Source: Salvia splendens (Eukaryota > Streptophyta > Magnoliopsida > Lamiales > Lamiaceae). Taken from it: DNA of 64,000 nt. Under the pieces are notes generated by a model. The model was given only the letters and a program-made list of their open reading frames with translations, ran no database searches and had not been told where the DNA came from. How positions within the stretch are numbered: position 1 is the first letter of the stretch; each line of letters begins with the position of its first letter. The translations under genes were made by a program, and so were the position numbers. The stretch spans positions 15,390,293-15,454,292 of the forward strand of contig NC_056047.1 in assembly GCF_004379255.2 (NCBI RefSeq), in the 5' to 3' direction. Shown in pieces: positions 1 through 10,555 of this stretch.

Positions 1-567
1 AATGTTGGCAACTTTGTATATAATAAAAGAAACACAAGTTACTAAGTGATGGAGTATTATATGAATATGTCATAATTTTACATGTTTAGTTGGTGTTACT
101 TTGGAGCAACTCATATTAGATAAAATGGATTTATGGAGTTTGAGTATTGAGAACTGATATTTTAAACACAAGGTTTTATTTAATTAATCTGTCTATATTT
201 TAGAAAAACCATCAATCTTTTAGCTTGGATAATAGTGAGATGTCTAAATCTATTACTCATTCGTGTTTTCGATTTGGAGGTCGTATGGATAAAGATACTC
301 ACTTTCAATTGGATGTGAAAGCTCATTTGGCTAGGTCTAGTAAAAAGGGGTAAATAATTTTGATGATCGATTATCAAAAATAGGTGTGGTTTTGGGTGTT
401 GATGGATTCTCAATTATTGATCGATTTGGTGGTACGCCAGCTAACATTTGAGACTCCATCTTATTCTTATGTGTATTTTGTTAATCAATGGCATATACAA
501 ATACAAGTTGACGGCGGAGACATTCCAACGCCATTGTGACTATACTAATAACCTCTCTCCCAACTAT
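1..567. other. Intergenic, no gene seen
   Basis: AT-rich sequence with no convincing open reading frame, splice structure or repeat. It ends at the TAA target site of the Harbinger-type element that follows. Confidence 0.5.
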
Positions 568-570
568 TAA

Positions 571-2271
571 GGCCATCCACAATAGAAATAGCCCAGCAAT
601 AGCCCAGCCATAGCCTAGCCACTGCCACATCATCAGCACTAAAAATCCTTCTGCCACATCATCAAAACAAGCAAATAGCCCAGCCATAGCCTAGCCACAT
701 ACTATCCACATCACTATTAACAAATATATACAAAATGCAATAATTAACAATAACGCAATATACGAAATTTAATTTACGAGACATATACGAGAAAATTCAC
801 TAATATTAATAAAATTTAAAAAGTACATAATTAAAAAAAATTACATAATTAAAAAAAATTACATTAATTAAATTTACAAATGAAAATTTAAAATAACATT
901 ACAACTTAAAGTTAAAAAATAAAAAAAAAAGACATAATTAAAATCTTAAAAAAATAAAAATGACATAATTTAAAATACAATTTTATAGAAAATCCTTGAA
1001 TGAGATTGTCTCACATCGAAAGTGGAACATAAAACATTCAAGGATATCTCTCTATAAAAGAGAAACATCCTTGAATGAGATTGTCCCACATCGAAAGTGG
1101 AACATAAAACATTCAAGGATATCTCTCTATAAAAGAGAAACATCCTTGAATGAGTTTGTCCCACATCGAAAGTGGAACATAAAACATTCAAGGATATCTC
1201 TCTATAAAAGAGAAACATCCTTGAATGAGTTTGTCCCACATCGAAAGTGGAACATAAAACATTCAAGGATATCTCTCTATAAAAAGAAACATCCTTGAAT
1301 GAGATTGTCCCACATCGAAAGTGGAACTTAAAATATTCAAGGATTTCTCTCTATAAAAGAGAAACATCCTTGAATGAGATTGTCTCACATCGAAAGTGGA
1401 ACATAAAACATTCAAGGATATCTCTCTATAAAAGAGAAACATCCTTGAATGAGATTGTCCCACATCGAAAGTGGAACTTAAAACATTCAAGGATTTCTCT
1501 CTATAAAAGAGAAACATCCTTGAATGAGATTGTCCCACATCGAAAGTGGAACATAAAACATTCAAGGATATCTCTCTATAAAAGAGAAACATCCTTCAAT
1601 GAGATTGTCCCATCGAAAGTGGAACATAAAACATTCAAGGATATCTCTCTATAAAAGAGAAACATCCTTCAATGAGATTGTCCCACATCGAAAGTGGAAC
1701 ATAAAACATTCAAGGATATCTCTCTATAAAAGAGAAACATCCTTGAATGAGTTTGTCCCACATCGAAAGTGGAACATAAAACATTCAAGGATGTCTCTAT
1801 AAAATAGAGGCAACCAAGAATGAGTTTGTCCCACATTGAAAGTGGAACATAAAACATTCAAGGATGTCTCTATAAAAGAGAGACAACCAAGAATGAGTTT
1901 CATAAATTCGCAAGCCCATTAAATATATATGGGCTATTACGAATTTCTAGTATAAATTTATTTATAAAAATTGATTTTTATATATAGAAAACAATTTTTA
2001 TAAAATAAATAATATTTTTTTATATTTGATTTTTTTTTAAAAATTCGAATTTCAAAAATTCGAATTTAAAAAAAAAATCGCGCTGGGCGATCCGGGCGCT
2101 GCAATAGCGCCGAGCGGATCGCCCAGCGCACCGCCCAGCGCCACGAAACCGCCCAGCGCTGCGCGGTTTCTCTCTCCAATCGTCCGCTGGGCGGCTGCAA
2201 TAGACCGCCCAGCGAACCGCCCAGCGCCGGCGCTCGGCTAGGCGGTCGCTGGGCGCCTATTGTGGATGGTC
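571..2271. mobile_element. Non-autonomous PIF/Harbinger-type element with internal tandem array
   Basis: Terminal inverted repeats GGCCATCCACAATAG (571-585) and its complement at 2257-2271 match at 14 of 15 positions. Both ends are flanked by TAA (568-570 and 2272-2274), the 3-bp target site typical of Harbinger/Tourist elements. The left end carries repeats of the word tagcccagcc. The right end (about 2080-2255) is a very GC-rich block built of cgcccagcg/cgctgggcg words in both orientations. The interior carries the 75-bp array described separately. No transposase is visible, so movement would depend on a related element. Confidence 0.85.
990..1890 (+). repeat. 75-bp tandem array, about 12 units, each with a USE-TATA module
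   Basis: Units begin near 993, 1068, 1143, 1218, 1292 and so on to about 1880; a few are shortened by 1-3 bases. Each unit holds GTCCCACATCG (variants GTCTCACATCG and GTCCCACATTG), then 34 bases, then TATAAAAG. In unit 1 these lie at 1008-1018 and 1053-1060. Each unit also has inverted arms CCTTGAATG and CATTCAAGG. A period of 75 (25 codons) keeps both strands open by chance, which produces long repetitive reading frames that are not genes. The words match the plant snRNA upstream sequence element and TATA box. Confidence 0.9.
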
Positions 2272-2274
2272 TAA

Positions 2275-2425
2275 GACCTCTTTTTTGGTCTGTACAGGTT
2301 TTATACCAAGGAAGAGAAAATAAAATTTAGTAGAAATACTAATGTTATGCTTTTTAGGAATAAGTAATTAACCTCCGTTGGAACAAACCTAAAAAAATGA
2401 GTTGTTGGTTTGGTTGGGACATATA

Positions 2426-2495
<70 letters not shown>

Positions 2496-3272
2496 TATGT
2501 CACACTATCTAATGTTAGCAAAAACAACATCACATTAGGGACAACAAAACAATGTTGTTATAGTCATAAATTAAATCATTTAATGCGTTAAATCAGAGTT
2601 CATATTAAGAAAAAAATGAGATGGAGAGGAGAAAACTAGGAATGAGATGGAAATTACTTTAGTTTGGTTTATAGGATAATGCCACGTAAGTAAGTTATCA
2701 AACTATGTCAATACTAAACTAGAGCAAATCAATAGTTCGATCGCAAAATCATAACGAATCAATAGTTTAATAATTTACTAACAAAGTATAAAGGGAACAT
2801 GCAAAATCAAAATTTTGATGAAAAGTTAGGAATTTATAGATAAACTATCTTTTATTTTATCTTTACAAATTACAATTTATTTACAACAAAACTAAAAATG
2901 ACCCACTTTTTGTCCTTTAACAACTAAAGTCCTTCTTGGTATAATGGAATGATATGATTGATATTTCCACTATATTCATTTTATTGGTACAATGAAATGA
3001 AAGAGACGATAAAAGAAAAATGCAAAGAAATTGTATTTCATTCTTCATTCCATTCTATCATACTAAAAAAATCCACACAACACCGTATATAATTAATTAC
3101 TATAAGTCCAGCTGGAGCAAGAAAAAGCTCAACATTAATGGATTATTTGAGAGGGAAAATAGGGCATTAAGATTTCCATTACCCCAACTTACGACAGATT
3201 GAAATTTCTGAGAAAATTGAATTTGTGGGAACATGGCAACACGCAAAACAAAATCTCTTTCCATGGATGATA
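2275..3272. other. Intergenic with ATA microsatellite
   Basis: AT-rich DNA. A pure trinucleotide run (ATA/TAA) occupies about 2427-2492. Nothing else is recognised. Confidence 0.6.
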
Positions 3273-3281
3273 TCTGCAAAA

Positions 3282-3453
3282 GGGATGGGATCCCCTGCTG
3301 TGGTGGGAGCACAGCAGAGGCTGCTACTCCTCACAAAAATATTTTAATTTTTTTTTTTTTTTTTTAATAATTTGAATTTAATATTAAAATATTTGTATGG
3401 GAGAGGCACAGCAGCCCCTGCTGTGCTCCCATCACAGAAGGGGATCCCATCCC
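3282..3453. mobile_element. Small MULE-type MITE (172 bp)
   Basis: The ends are long inverted repeats beginning GGGATGGGATCCCCT on both sides, with an inner GCACAGCAG word. A perfect 9-bp direct repeat TCTGCAAAA flanks it (3273-3281 and 3454-3462). A 9-bp duplication is the signature of Mutator-like elements. The centre is a T-rich loop and codes for nothing. Confidence 0.85.
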
Positions 3454-3462
3454 TCTGCAAAA

Positions 3463-4189
3463 AGTAGATTCTGTCGTGATTTGCCTCTTTTGGATTTTTC
3501 TACATTTATTCAACTTACACACTGCCGCACATGACCCAGCCCAATAAAACACCCATGTTCCATTACGTCTTCTTCAAGGACTACAAATCACAAAGATGGT
3601 TATATTCCAACACTTTTTAAAATTTGAAAAACAAATCACCAAAGTTTGAGAATTTTGCAATTATCCATTCCTTTCATTTTCCGACAAATTACGCTGTGAC
3701 AACTGCGCGGACCAAAACGTCATTTGAAACTTAATTAAACATTGTTGACTTTCTCAACATTGTTGTCTCCATTTGTTTTACACCGACTGTCACATCCATG
3801 CGTATTTCACCAAAAAGGGAAAAGATGAGATAGTTACAAAAATTTCATTCTTCATATTTTATTTTTCAGATTTTGAAAAGCGTGTGACAACATTATTTGA
3901 CCAGCTTTCACGGTTTATTTGATTTGCCATCTCATTAAAACTCACGAAAAGAAAAAAAGGGTTAGAACAAATATCATTGGTTGTGTATAGAAACCGGTGT
4001 CTTGAGATAAATTGGTTAATAATACATCGAAATCATGGTGAGTGAGAATAGAGAAAAACATGACAGCACTAATGATTGGGAAGAGAATGTTGAGAGGTCA
4101 AATGAACATAGCTGGCAATGTTCCCAACACCATTACACCCCCGCCGGCAGATTGCTTCCTTGTCCTCGACCACAATGCACAACCTTAAC
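3463..4189. other. Intergenic / upstream region of the small gene at 4350
   Basis: No gene recognised. It probably includes distal promoter sequence of the small gene that starts at 4350. Confidence 0.4.
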
Positions 4190-4252
4190 CTTCCTCTTCC
4201 CCTTCCCCTTCCCCTTCCCCTTCCCTTCCCCTTCCCCTTCCCCTTCCCCCCT
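4190..4252 (+). repeat. CTTCCC-type polypyrimidine microsatellite
   Basis: A run of CCCCTT/CCTTCC units lies directly upstream of the TATA box of the next gene. Reading frames that cross it give low-complexity Pro/Phe-rich peptides and are not real. CT-rich tracts near transcription starts are common in plant promoters (known); a promoter role here is inferred. Confidence 0.8.
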
Positions 4253-4257
4253 CACTC

Positions 4258-4274
4258 CATATATATATATATCT
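4258..4274 (+). promoter_or_regulatory. TATA box of the small gene at 4350
   Basis: A CCATATATATATATATC stretch lies about 80-90 bases before the ATG at 4350. Transcription would start near 4290-4300 and leave a short 5' UTR. This favours the ATG at 4350 over the longer in-frame extension through the CT tract. Confidence 0.6.
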
Positions 4275-4349
4275 CTACACCTCAACAATCTCAAATCATC
4301 ATATCTCACAAATTCAAGCAAGAATCAGCTAACAAACTTAGAAACAATA

Positions 4350-4535
4350 ATGAGGAGCAACAGCAACGATGCAACGTCTGCTTCTGCTGCATTGAACAGA
4401 AGCCTCAAGAGGAGAAGAGCGATCCCACAAAGAGGGCAGATCAAGCTCAAGATAGCAGCAAAAGCAATTCAATCATTGGTGTCTATAGTTTCACCACAGT
4501 ATTTGAATTCTCCTAGGAAGAAATCTCAGTACTAA
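4350..4535 (+). CDS. Small basic plant protein, 61 residues, function unknown
   Basis: Single exon. The product begins MRSNSNDATSASAAL and has a basic centre (SLKRRRAIPQRGQIK) followed by an amphipathic segment (LKIAAKAIQSLVSIVSPQ). The PQRGQIK-type motif followed by a short hydrophobic helix looks like a group of small uncharacterised plant proteins, but I cannot assign a function. I chose this ATG because a TATA box and CT tract lie immediately upstream; the same frame stays open further 5' only through simple repeat. There is no signal peptide. The basic cluster could act as a nuclear localisation signal (inference). Confidence 0.6.
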   Translation: MRSNSNDATSASAALNRSLKRRRAIPQRGQIKLKIAAKAIQSLVSIVSPQYLNSPRKKSQY

Positions 4536-5950
4536 CCACTTAGTTTAGGAGTTTTGGGGATCAACTATTTTCTCTTGCCTTTACTTTCATCATCTCGGAT
4601 TTATGTATGTTACCAATCCGTTGCATAATGTAAGAGAGAATGTTTCTATATATCTATAAACAAGACAGATGATTTTGTTGTCGATCAGAACTGGCTATGA
4701 TCCGTTGCCTAAACGTTATCTATTCATGCAAGGATATAAAATAAAAAACCAAACATAGATTTTTTTTGACTTGGTGTATTATAAAGAGAGAGAAAAATAG
4801 AGGATCTTTAAGAAATGTGTGGAAAGAGAATTAGTACAGTTTGGAGTGATGCGTATTTAAATATTCAGTTGGAGTTATTCTGCTTAAATCAAAATGTAAA
4901 TCAAACAGGCACCAATTGCTACCGCTATTTTTATTTTCATTCAGTTAACATCAGTTTATGTACCGATATTTTTTCCAAAAACTAAGGAATGATTCACCTT
5001 CAAGTGTTCCAAAATCATTGTTGCAAGTGAAAAATCTAATCCAAAAAAACATAGTTAGTGACCTGAGGCTATAGAGACCTAATGCTAGTTATGATGTTCA
5101 AGTTATGGATCACATTCAAAGAGAATACATGATCTTGCCAACCAAAAGGTCATGAAAATTTTTATGGTGCAATTTAAATTGGTTGAAAGACATGTACGAT
5201 TGGAGTATAATGTTAAGAAAGATGATAATGTGACTTCTTGGCTTTTGTCTTTGTAACCAGTTTATCCCATGCATACTGCAGGGGATGATGTATTTCCTTA
5301 AACAACATACTCCCAGCAGCTACATAATGTATGTCAGCTACATAACTACAGAAATATGCAATTTAACGTGGAGCTCAAATGTGAGGGGAACGATTATATA
5401 GTTGCTGTTAATTGGCACTTGGAGATCTGTGCTTTCAATATTGTTCAGTGATAAGTCTCAAACATTTTTTTGGGAACGTTATACATAAGAGGAATACTTC
5501 TCTCATTTGATTGATTTCGCACATGCAAATTCCATTCACTGAAAATAAGCTATATTCAACACCGCAACTTCAAATATTTGATACATTCTCAGCAGCTACA
5601 TAATGTATGACAGCAACTCCTACTTTCAAATCTTTATTCTTGTACACACCATACTAACACAACATCACCTGTTTATACATAGTTCTTAAAGAATCAAGAT
5701 ACTACGTTCCGAGTTCCGACTACTACTAATCACATACAACAGCGTGATAGCCCCATTCCTATCCTGGTACGTCAAGCTACTAAACCTTACAGATTGCACT
5801 GTAAGCACTATTACTCTCAAAACTCTTCATTACCTAGCAAAGATTTATCACAAGTAAGCAACTCTTAAGCTTATTCCTAGGTTTTGGCATTCCATGATCA
5901 CACAATATCATCCATAAGTCTATCAGGGAAAAGATGATTCATGTCACCTG
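4536..5950. other. Intergenic region
   Basis: Contains the probable 3' UTR of the small plus-strand gene and, towards 5950, the 3' flank of the minus-strand gene. No other gene or element is recognised. Confidence 0.4.
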
Positions 5951-6295
5951 TCAGTCTTCTTTGTTATCCCCCTTATTCAAGGATTCGAGCACCGAGATAG
6001 CTACCAGTGATCCAAGAACAGGGGGCAGCGGTGGTGGCCTGCTGAAAGTAACAATCGGTTCAGCATTTCCCTTCTCGATACCTGCTTGATCACCACCATC
6101 TTCATTTACTTGTTTCCTTGGAACCATTGTCCCAACTGATGCAAAAATTAGGGCAATCGCCTGATTATTATTATGACTCAATTTATCATAAATCAATAAA
6201 CTGTGATAATCAGAAACAATTGAATTACCCCATCTTCCCTTCGAAGAATAGATGGGCCGGAATTTGGTCGCTAACGGCCGCGTAGACGCAATCAT
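5951..6295 (-). CDS. Small conserved-looking plant protein, 83 residues, two exons
   Basis: Exon 1 is 6295-6229 (67 nt) and exon 2 is 6135-5951 (185 nt). The 93-nt intron has donor G|GTAATT and acceptor CATCAG preceded by a pyrimidine stretch. The phase is consistent: 252 nt including TGA. The product starts MIASTRPLATKFRPIYSSKG and ends with a proline-rich, then hydrophobic segment (PPPLPPVLGSLVAISVLES) and an acidic tail. The unspliced frame also stays open, so the intron is inferred from splice sites and phase. I do not know its function; the LPPVLGSLVAISVLES stretch may associate with a membrane. A first intron in the 5' UTR further upstream cannot be excluded. Confidence 0.55.
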   Translation of the reverse strand: MIASTRPLATKFRPIYSSKGRWGNSIVSDYHSLLIYDKLSHNNNQAIALIFASVGTMVPRKQVNEDGGDQAGIEKGNAEPIVTFSRPPPLPPVLGSLVAISVLESLNKGDNKED

Positions 6296-7219
6296 GCGCG
6301 AAGCACTTCAAATCTGGTGAGAATTTGACACGAAATCAATCATAAATCATGAAAATGAAGCAATTGTACGTGAAAACGCAAGTGAATTTAAAATTTACAA
6401 GCGATTCGAATCGAGCTCAAACAAAAAGCATCTGATAAGAGCGGGAAGCTGTAATCGAAATTGAATATTTTGTATAGCATCATTATCGACAACGGAAAAG
6501 CAAGGCAACAACCATGATCTTATGATCATAACATATGCAAATTTTGGTAGGATTCGATAAACGTACATTCAGTTTCACGAATTGAGAGCGGAGTAAACCT
6601 GGAGGCTTGGAGAATTCTTGGATACGAACACAGAATATTGTCTATTTGTTCGATTTTTCGTTTTATTATCCATAAAAGAAAGAAGGTTCTTGAATTTTCA
6701 GGATTAGTCATGGGCCTTAGAATATTCTAGCCCATAGATTAATGGGCTAACAAATTTCAGCGTTTGTTGATCTCTTAGTTTTTTAGAATAAGATATGGTG
6801 AAAATATTTTAAGAAATTTAAAGAATATTGGTTTGGAAAAATTAATGAAAAGATCTACTATGACCACTTTTAAAGGAGGTTGGAAATACTATATTTTTAG
6901 GGAATGTGGTTAGAAAAATCACAAAATTTCACAAAAATCTGATATTTCCCACTACCTTTAAAAGTGGTAGTAAAAATCACTAATTTTTCAAATCGTGCGT
7001 GCGGATTTCCCGCACAAAAGATTTCGACATAAATTTTACCTACGTGGAATGCCGACACTATTTCTAGAGAATCCATATAAAAAAGGGATTGTAGCTCCGA
7101 CTATTACATGTTGGTTTTTTTTTGGCATTCCACTAGTGCTAGTCTTTTGAAGTTTCAAATAGATTCACTAGGAAAAATTTAGGCATTATATGAAATTAGT
7201 GGTAATGTAAAATTATATC
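6296..7219. other. Intergenic region
   Basis: Upstream flank of the minus-strand gene ending at 6295. No other gene is recognised. Confidence 0.4.
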
Positions 7220-7503
7220 ACCAAGACTAGGGCTGCTATGCTATTCAGTCGGTTCAGTTATTACCAGAACCGACAGGTCGGTTAACCGACGACCATATTT
7301 CGGCTCCAAAACAAAAACCGAAACCAGCACCGACAAAGAATCAATTAGTTCGGTTAAAACCGAACGGTTAACCGTTAACAATGGAACCCGAAATTACTTT
7401 AAAAATTTTACTAAACTTTGATGTTCCATGAGATTTGAACTCGGATACAACCAACCAACGCATTGACGAATTGTTGATCTAAAACCTTGTTCCATTTTTA
7501 TCC

Positions 7504-7556
7504 CTTTTATAAAGGCCTATTCTCTCCTTTCTTTGTTAATACTAACGATGTGGGAC
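7504..7556 (-). promoter_or_regulatory. snRNA-type promoter module (USE + TATA), facing left
   Basis: On the minus strand GTCCCACATCG (7556-7546) is an exact match to the plant snRNA upstream element. It is followed after exactly 34 bases by TATAAAAG (7511-7504). In plants this spacing belongs to RNA polymerase II snRNA genes (known). No snRNA is recognised downstream, so the activity is inferred. Confidence 0.6.
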
Positions 7557-8050
7557 AATGGTAAACATAAACTAGCTTAAGAAACATTACTCATAGTTGT
7601 AAAAATCTTGGCTAAATTATTTTTTATATATAGTTATTTAATAGCTACTCTATATAGGAACTTTTAAAAATATTTAATAGTTGTAATCTATTAATCTCGG
7701 CTAAATTTGTACAGTAGTTGACAAAGAACTCTATTAAGATTTATTTAATCTCGGCCTTATATCTACTGTTACTGTACTAATATTTATAGAATCTAGGATT
7801 TTATGGAAATATTATTCTAAGAAAATAGAAAAGGAAATTTAAAAATGAAATAGAAATTAACAAGCAAGGTTGAAACTATTTGCCAACATCTCATAAAATA
7901 AAATAAAATTCAATTTATAAACTATATAAAACAATCGTGTTAATCTATTTTTATTATTTAAATTTAAGTTTAAATTATGTCTCACCTTCAAGTTCACCTT
8001 CATTTAAAGTATACATTTAAGAAAATTGCATAAACCCACAAAATCACTTA

Positions 8051-9173
8051 GGGTTCGTTCGGTACACGGAATTGGAATTGGAATTCTATGGAATTGAATT
8101 GGAAGGAATTGAATAATTCAATTCCAAATCCTATGTTTGGTAAAATGAAGAATTGACATGAAATTGAATTGACATGTTTGGTAAATTAGTGCACACACTA
8201 CACACACTTCACATATTTCACACAATACACACACTACACACACTTCACACACTACACACATTTCACACACTGCATGAACTTCACACACTACATGCACTTC
8301 ACATACTATACACACAAAATACATACACTGCACACAAAATAAACACACTATATACACTATACACATAGTACACACAATACACATACTTACAAATTTTATA
8401 TGAAATACACACACTACACACACGCACATCACACAAACTAAAATTTCAAATTTAGTTTAGTTTTTCAGTTTTTTGGTTTGATTCAGTTTAAACTTTTGAA
8501 AAAATTTAGTTTTTCGATTCGGTTCGGTTTGGATAAAAAAAAATCTAAAAGCTGAGAATTTTTTTTTAAAAAATAGGATGCTTGAAATGTGTGAAATATG
8601 AGTAGTTTTTGTAGTGTGTGAATTGTGTGTAATGTGCGAAATGTGTGTAATATGTGTAGTGTGAAGTGTGTGAAATATGTGGTGTGTGTAGTGTGTGAAA
8701 TGTGTGTAATATGTTTAGTGTGTGAAATATGTTTAGTGTGTGAAATGTGTGTAGTGTGTAGTGTGTGAAATGTGCGTAGTGTGTGAAATGTGTGAAGTGT
8801 GTGTAGTGTGTGAAATGTGTGTAGTGTGTGAAATATCTATAGTGTGTGAAGTGTGTGTAGTGTGGGAAAAGTGTGTAGTGTGTGTAGTGTATGAAATGTG
8901 TGTAGTGTGTGAAATGTGTGTGAAATGTGTGTACTATGTGAAGTGTGTGTAGTGTGTGAATTGTGTTTTGTGGATATACAGTGAAATTTTATGACTATTT
9001 TGAATTTTGGAACTACAATTTTCTACTTTTAATATAGAATTCAAACTGTGGAATTGGAAAATTTGGAATTCAATTCCAAATCCAAATATTTTTGAGATAC
9101 CGAACAACAGATTTGGAATTGGAGGCTCCAATTCCGATTCCAAGCCCTCAATTCCATGGTACCGAACGCACCC
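8051..9173. mobile_element. Nested PIF/Harbinger-type element forming a long hairpin
   Basis: Ends GGGTTCGTTCGGTAC (8051-8065) and the complement of GGGTGCGTTCGGTAC (9159-9173) are flanked by TTA on both sides (8048-8050 and 9174-9176). Inside each end are GGAATTGGAATT-type repeats. The centre holds two opposed minisatellite arms, ACACACTACACACACTTC-like at about 8187-8440 and GTGTGTAGTGTGTGAAATG-like at about 8585-8970. The whole element can therefore fold back on itself. The Cys/Val-rich and His/Thr-rich reading frames across these arms are repeat artefacts. Confidence 0.85.
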
Positions 9174-9190
9174 TTATGTATTTTAAAATT

Positions 9191-9243
9191 GTCCCACATC
9201 AACTTTGTCAACATAACAAGAATACAAAACATTGTTATAAAAG
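9191..9243 (+). promoter_or_regulatory. snRNA-type promoter module (USE + TATA), facing right
   Basis: GTCCCACATCA (9191-9201) is followed by exactly 34 bases and TATAAAAG (9236-9243). It mirrors the minus-strand module at the other end of the same hAT element. The USE has one mismatch in its last base. Confidence 0.55.
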
Positions 9244-9711
9244 ATAAACCTAAGGAAAGATAAGCCTCTTCCTTAGTGAAATTAATCATCCTGGTCTTTG
9301 GGCCTAAATATATATAAGTGGCTTGTGGCCCATATTTATATTAATATGGACTTATATTAATTGGTTCCACAATTGGTAATTGGTTCGGTAATCGGTTTAA
9401 ACCGATAACCGATGTCAATGCGGGTCTCCTAACAGGACTCGAACCGTAACTGTCATTTTCAGTTCTCAATTAACCAAAAACCAACATTTTCAGTTCGGTT
9501 AATCGAAACCGAACCGACAAACCAAATACCCAGCCATAACCAAAACCATGACTAGCCTAGGTTGAAATGCGCACTTGTCATACCAAAGAGATTGATTCCT
9601 CTCTTAACTTCCATATACTACTTGTTTTCTTTTCTTTATTATTTGCCTTTTATTTTTTAACGTGTGTTGGATATTATCTTTATCATTTATGCTTTCTAAT
9701 TAATTTGTAGT

Positions 9712-10390
9712 TGCGACGTATTGCCGATTCTTTCCGAAGATTAAGAAGAGATTCGATGAATGCTTGTTGGCATTGATGTTGAGTTTCACTCTGATAGTTG
9801 TGTCATGGAATCCAGATGACATAACATTCAAAGTGGAGTGCGCGTGTCTGATCACCATCTTTGGTCACTGGCTGCACTGCCATTTTGATCTGCATCGTCG
9901 TCCTCCCCATTTGGGCAGGCGAAGATCTCGATGTAGATACCGCCGACAACATTGACAGACTTGCCCGTTATTTAGAAGGTAATAGATTTTTTTAATGAAA
10001 TTTAATGTTTTCTTGATCTAATAAGAGTGACTGATATTATTATTTGTTTGTCTCTGTATTAGCTTTTGGTCGTGTGTATTTCTAAGAATCACACGACAAT
10101 AATCTAGCGACACTCGAAGATTTCAAAAGTGTACTATATCCAAATGCACGGACGACTCCTTGGTGATTAGTCTATTTAGAGATAGTGCTAGAATTTTGAT
10201 GCGTCCCCATGTGCCCGAGTGACAATATCGTATGTGTTATTGTTGACTCGATTTGGATTCTTCCTTGTTGAACGAGATACACATCGCGGACACGAAGGCT
10301 GCGGCCGAGACGCCCAAGGCCCTGGTGAAGACCGGACTTTGGCACGGCACCGAGTTCCTCGACGTAGTCCCGGTGGTGGCTTTAAATTCG
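9712..10390 (+). pseudogene. Aluminium-activated malate transporter (ALMT) relic
   Basis: Three exon-like pieces lie in order. Piece 1 (9712-9978) follows an acceptor TTTGTAG and reads YCRFFPKIKKRFDE, then ALMLSFTLIVVSW, a frameshift near 9865-9885, then ILICIVVLPIWAGEDLD and ADNIDRLARYLEG with a donor GAAG|GTAATA. This is the ALMT membrane segment with the family's IWAGEDLH-like motif. Piece 2 (about 10062-10166) reads FGRVYF, a TAA stop, then NLATLEDFKSVL, as in the next ALMT exon. Piece 3 (about 10255-10390) reads IHIADTKAAAETPKALVKTG and FLDVVP, as in the C-terminal domain. The upstream exons (N-terminal membrane helices) are missing. ALMT proteins are anion/malate channels; this copy cannot make one. 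Confidence 0.8.
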
Positions 10391-10555
10391 CACGATACTT
10401 GAAATTCGCACGGTGCTTGAAATTAGCCATCTGAGATCGTTTAAAGGGTGAAATTAGCCATGTTATATTTTTCAATTAAATTATGCTAAATGACAATATT
10501 TTAGTGGATCACATTTTTTCTCTTTTCTATTTTTCAGGTCTCTGACTCTAAATTA

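Larger units (their letters stand above)
7228..9538. mobile_element. hAT-type element with nested Harbinger
   Basis: Ends TAGGGCTGCTATGC and, inverted, TATGGCTGGGTATTTGG resemble hAT termini. They are flanked by an 8-bp duplication with one mismatch: ACCAAGAC (7220-7227) and ACCAAAAC (9539-9546). Subterminal regions are rich in CGGTT/AACCG words, as in other hAT elements. No transposase remains. A Harbinger-type element (8051-9173) is inserted inside. A USE-TATA module lies near each end, facing outwards. Removing the nested element leaves about 1.2 kb. Confidence 0.75.

Noticed and set aside
990..1890. Regular 75-bp repeats suggesting a CRISPR-like array or repeat protein
   Set aside because: The whole unit is repeated with no unique spacers, it lies inside a transposon in a plant genome, and both strands are open only because the period is a multiple of three.
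4035..4535. Longer protein starting upstream of the small gene
   Set aside because: It runs through a CT microsatellite and a TATA box; the extension is low-complexity, so the ATG at 4350 is preferred.
7430..7490. tRNA-like words (GAGTTCAAATCTC) downstream of the minus-strand USE-TATA module
   Set aside because: No cloverleaf and no clear A-box; not enough to call a tRNA, SINE or snRNA gene.
8118..8952. Cys/Val- and His/Thr-rich reading frames
   Set aside because: They are translations of GT/CA minisatellite arms with no family features.
9426..9436. Perfect polymerase III B-box (GGTTCGAGTCC on the minus strand) inside the hAT
   Set aside because: No A-box at the right distance and no tRNA fold; a chance match or a remnant at best.
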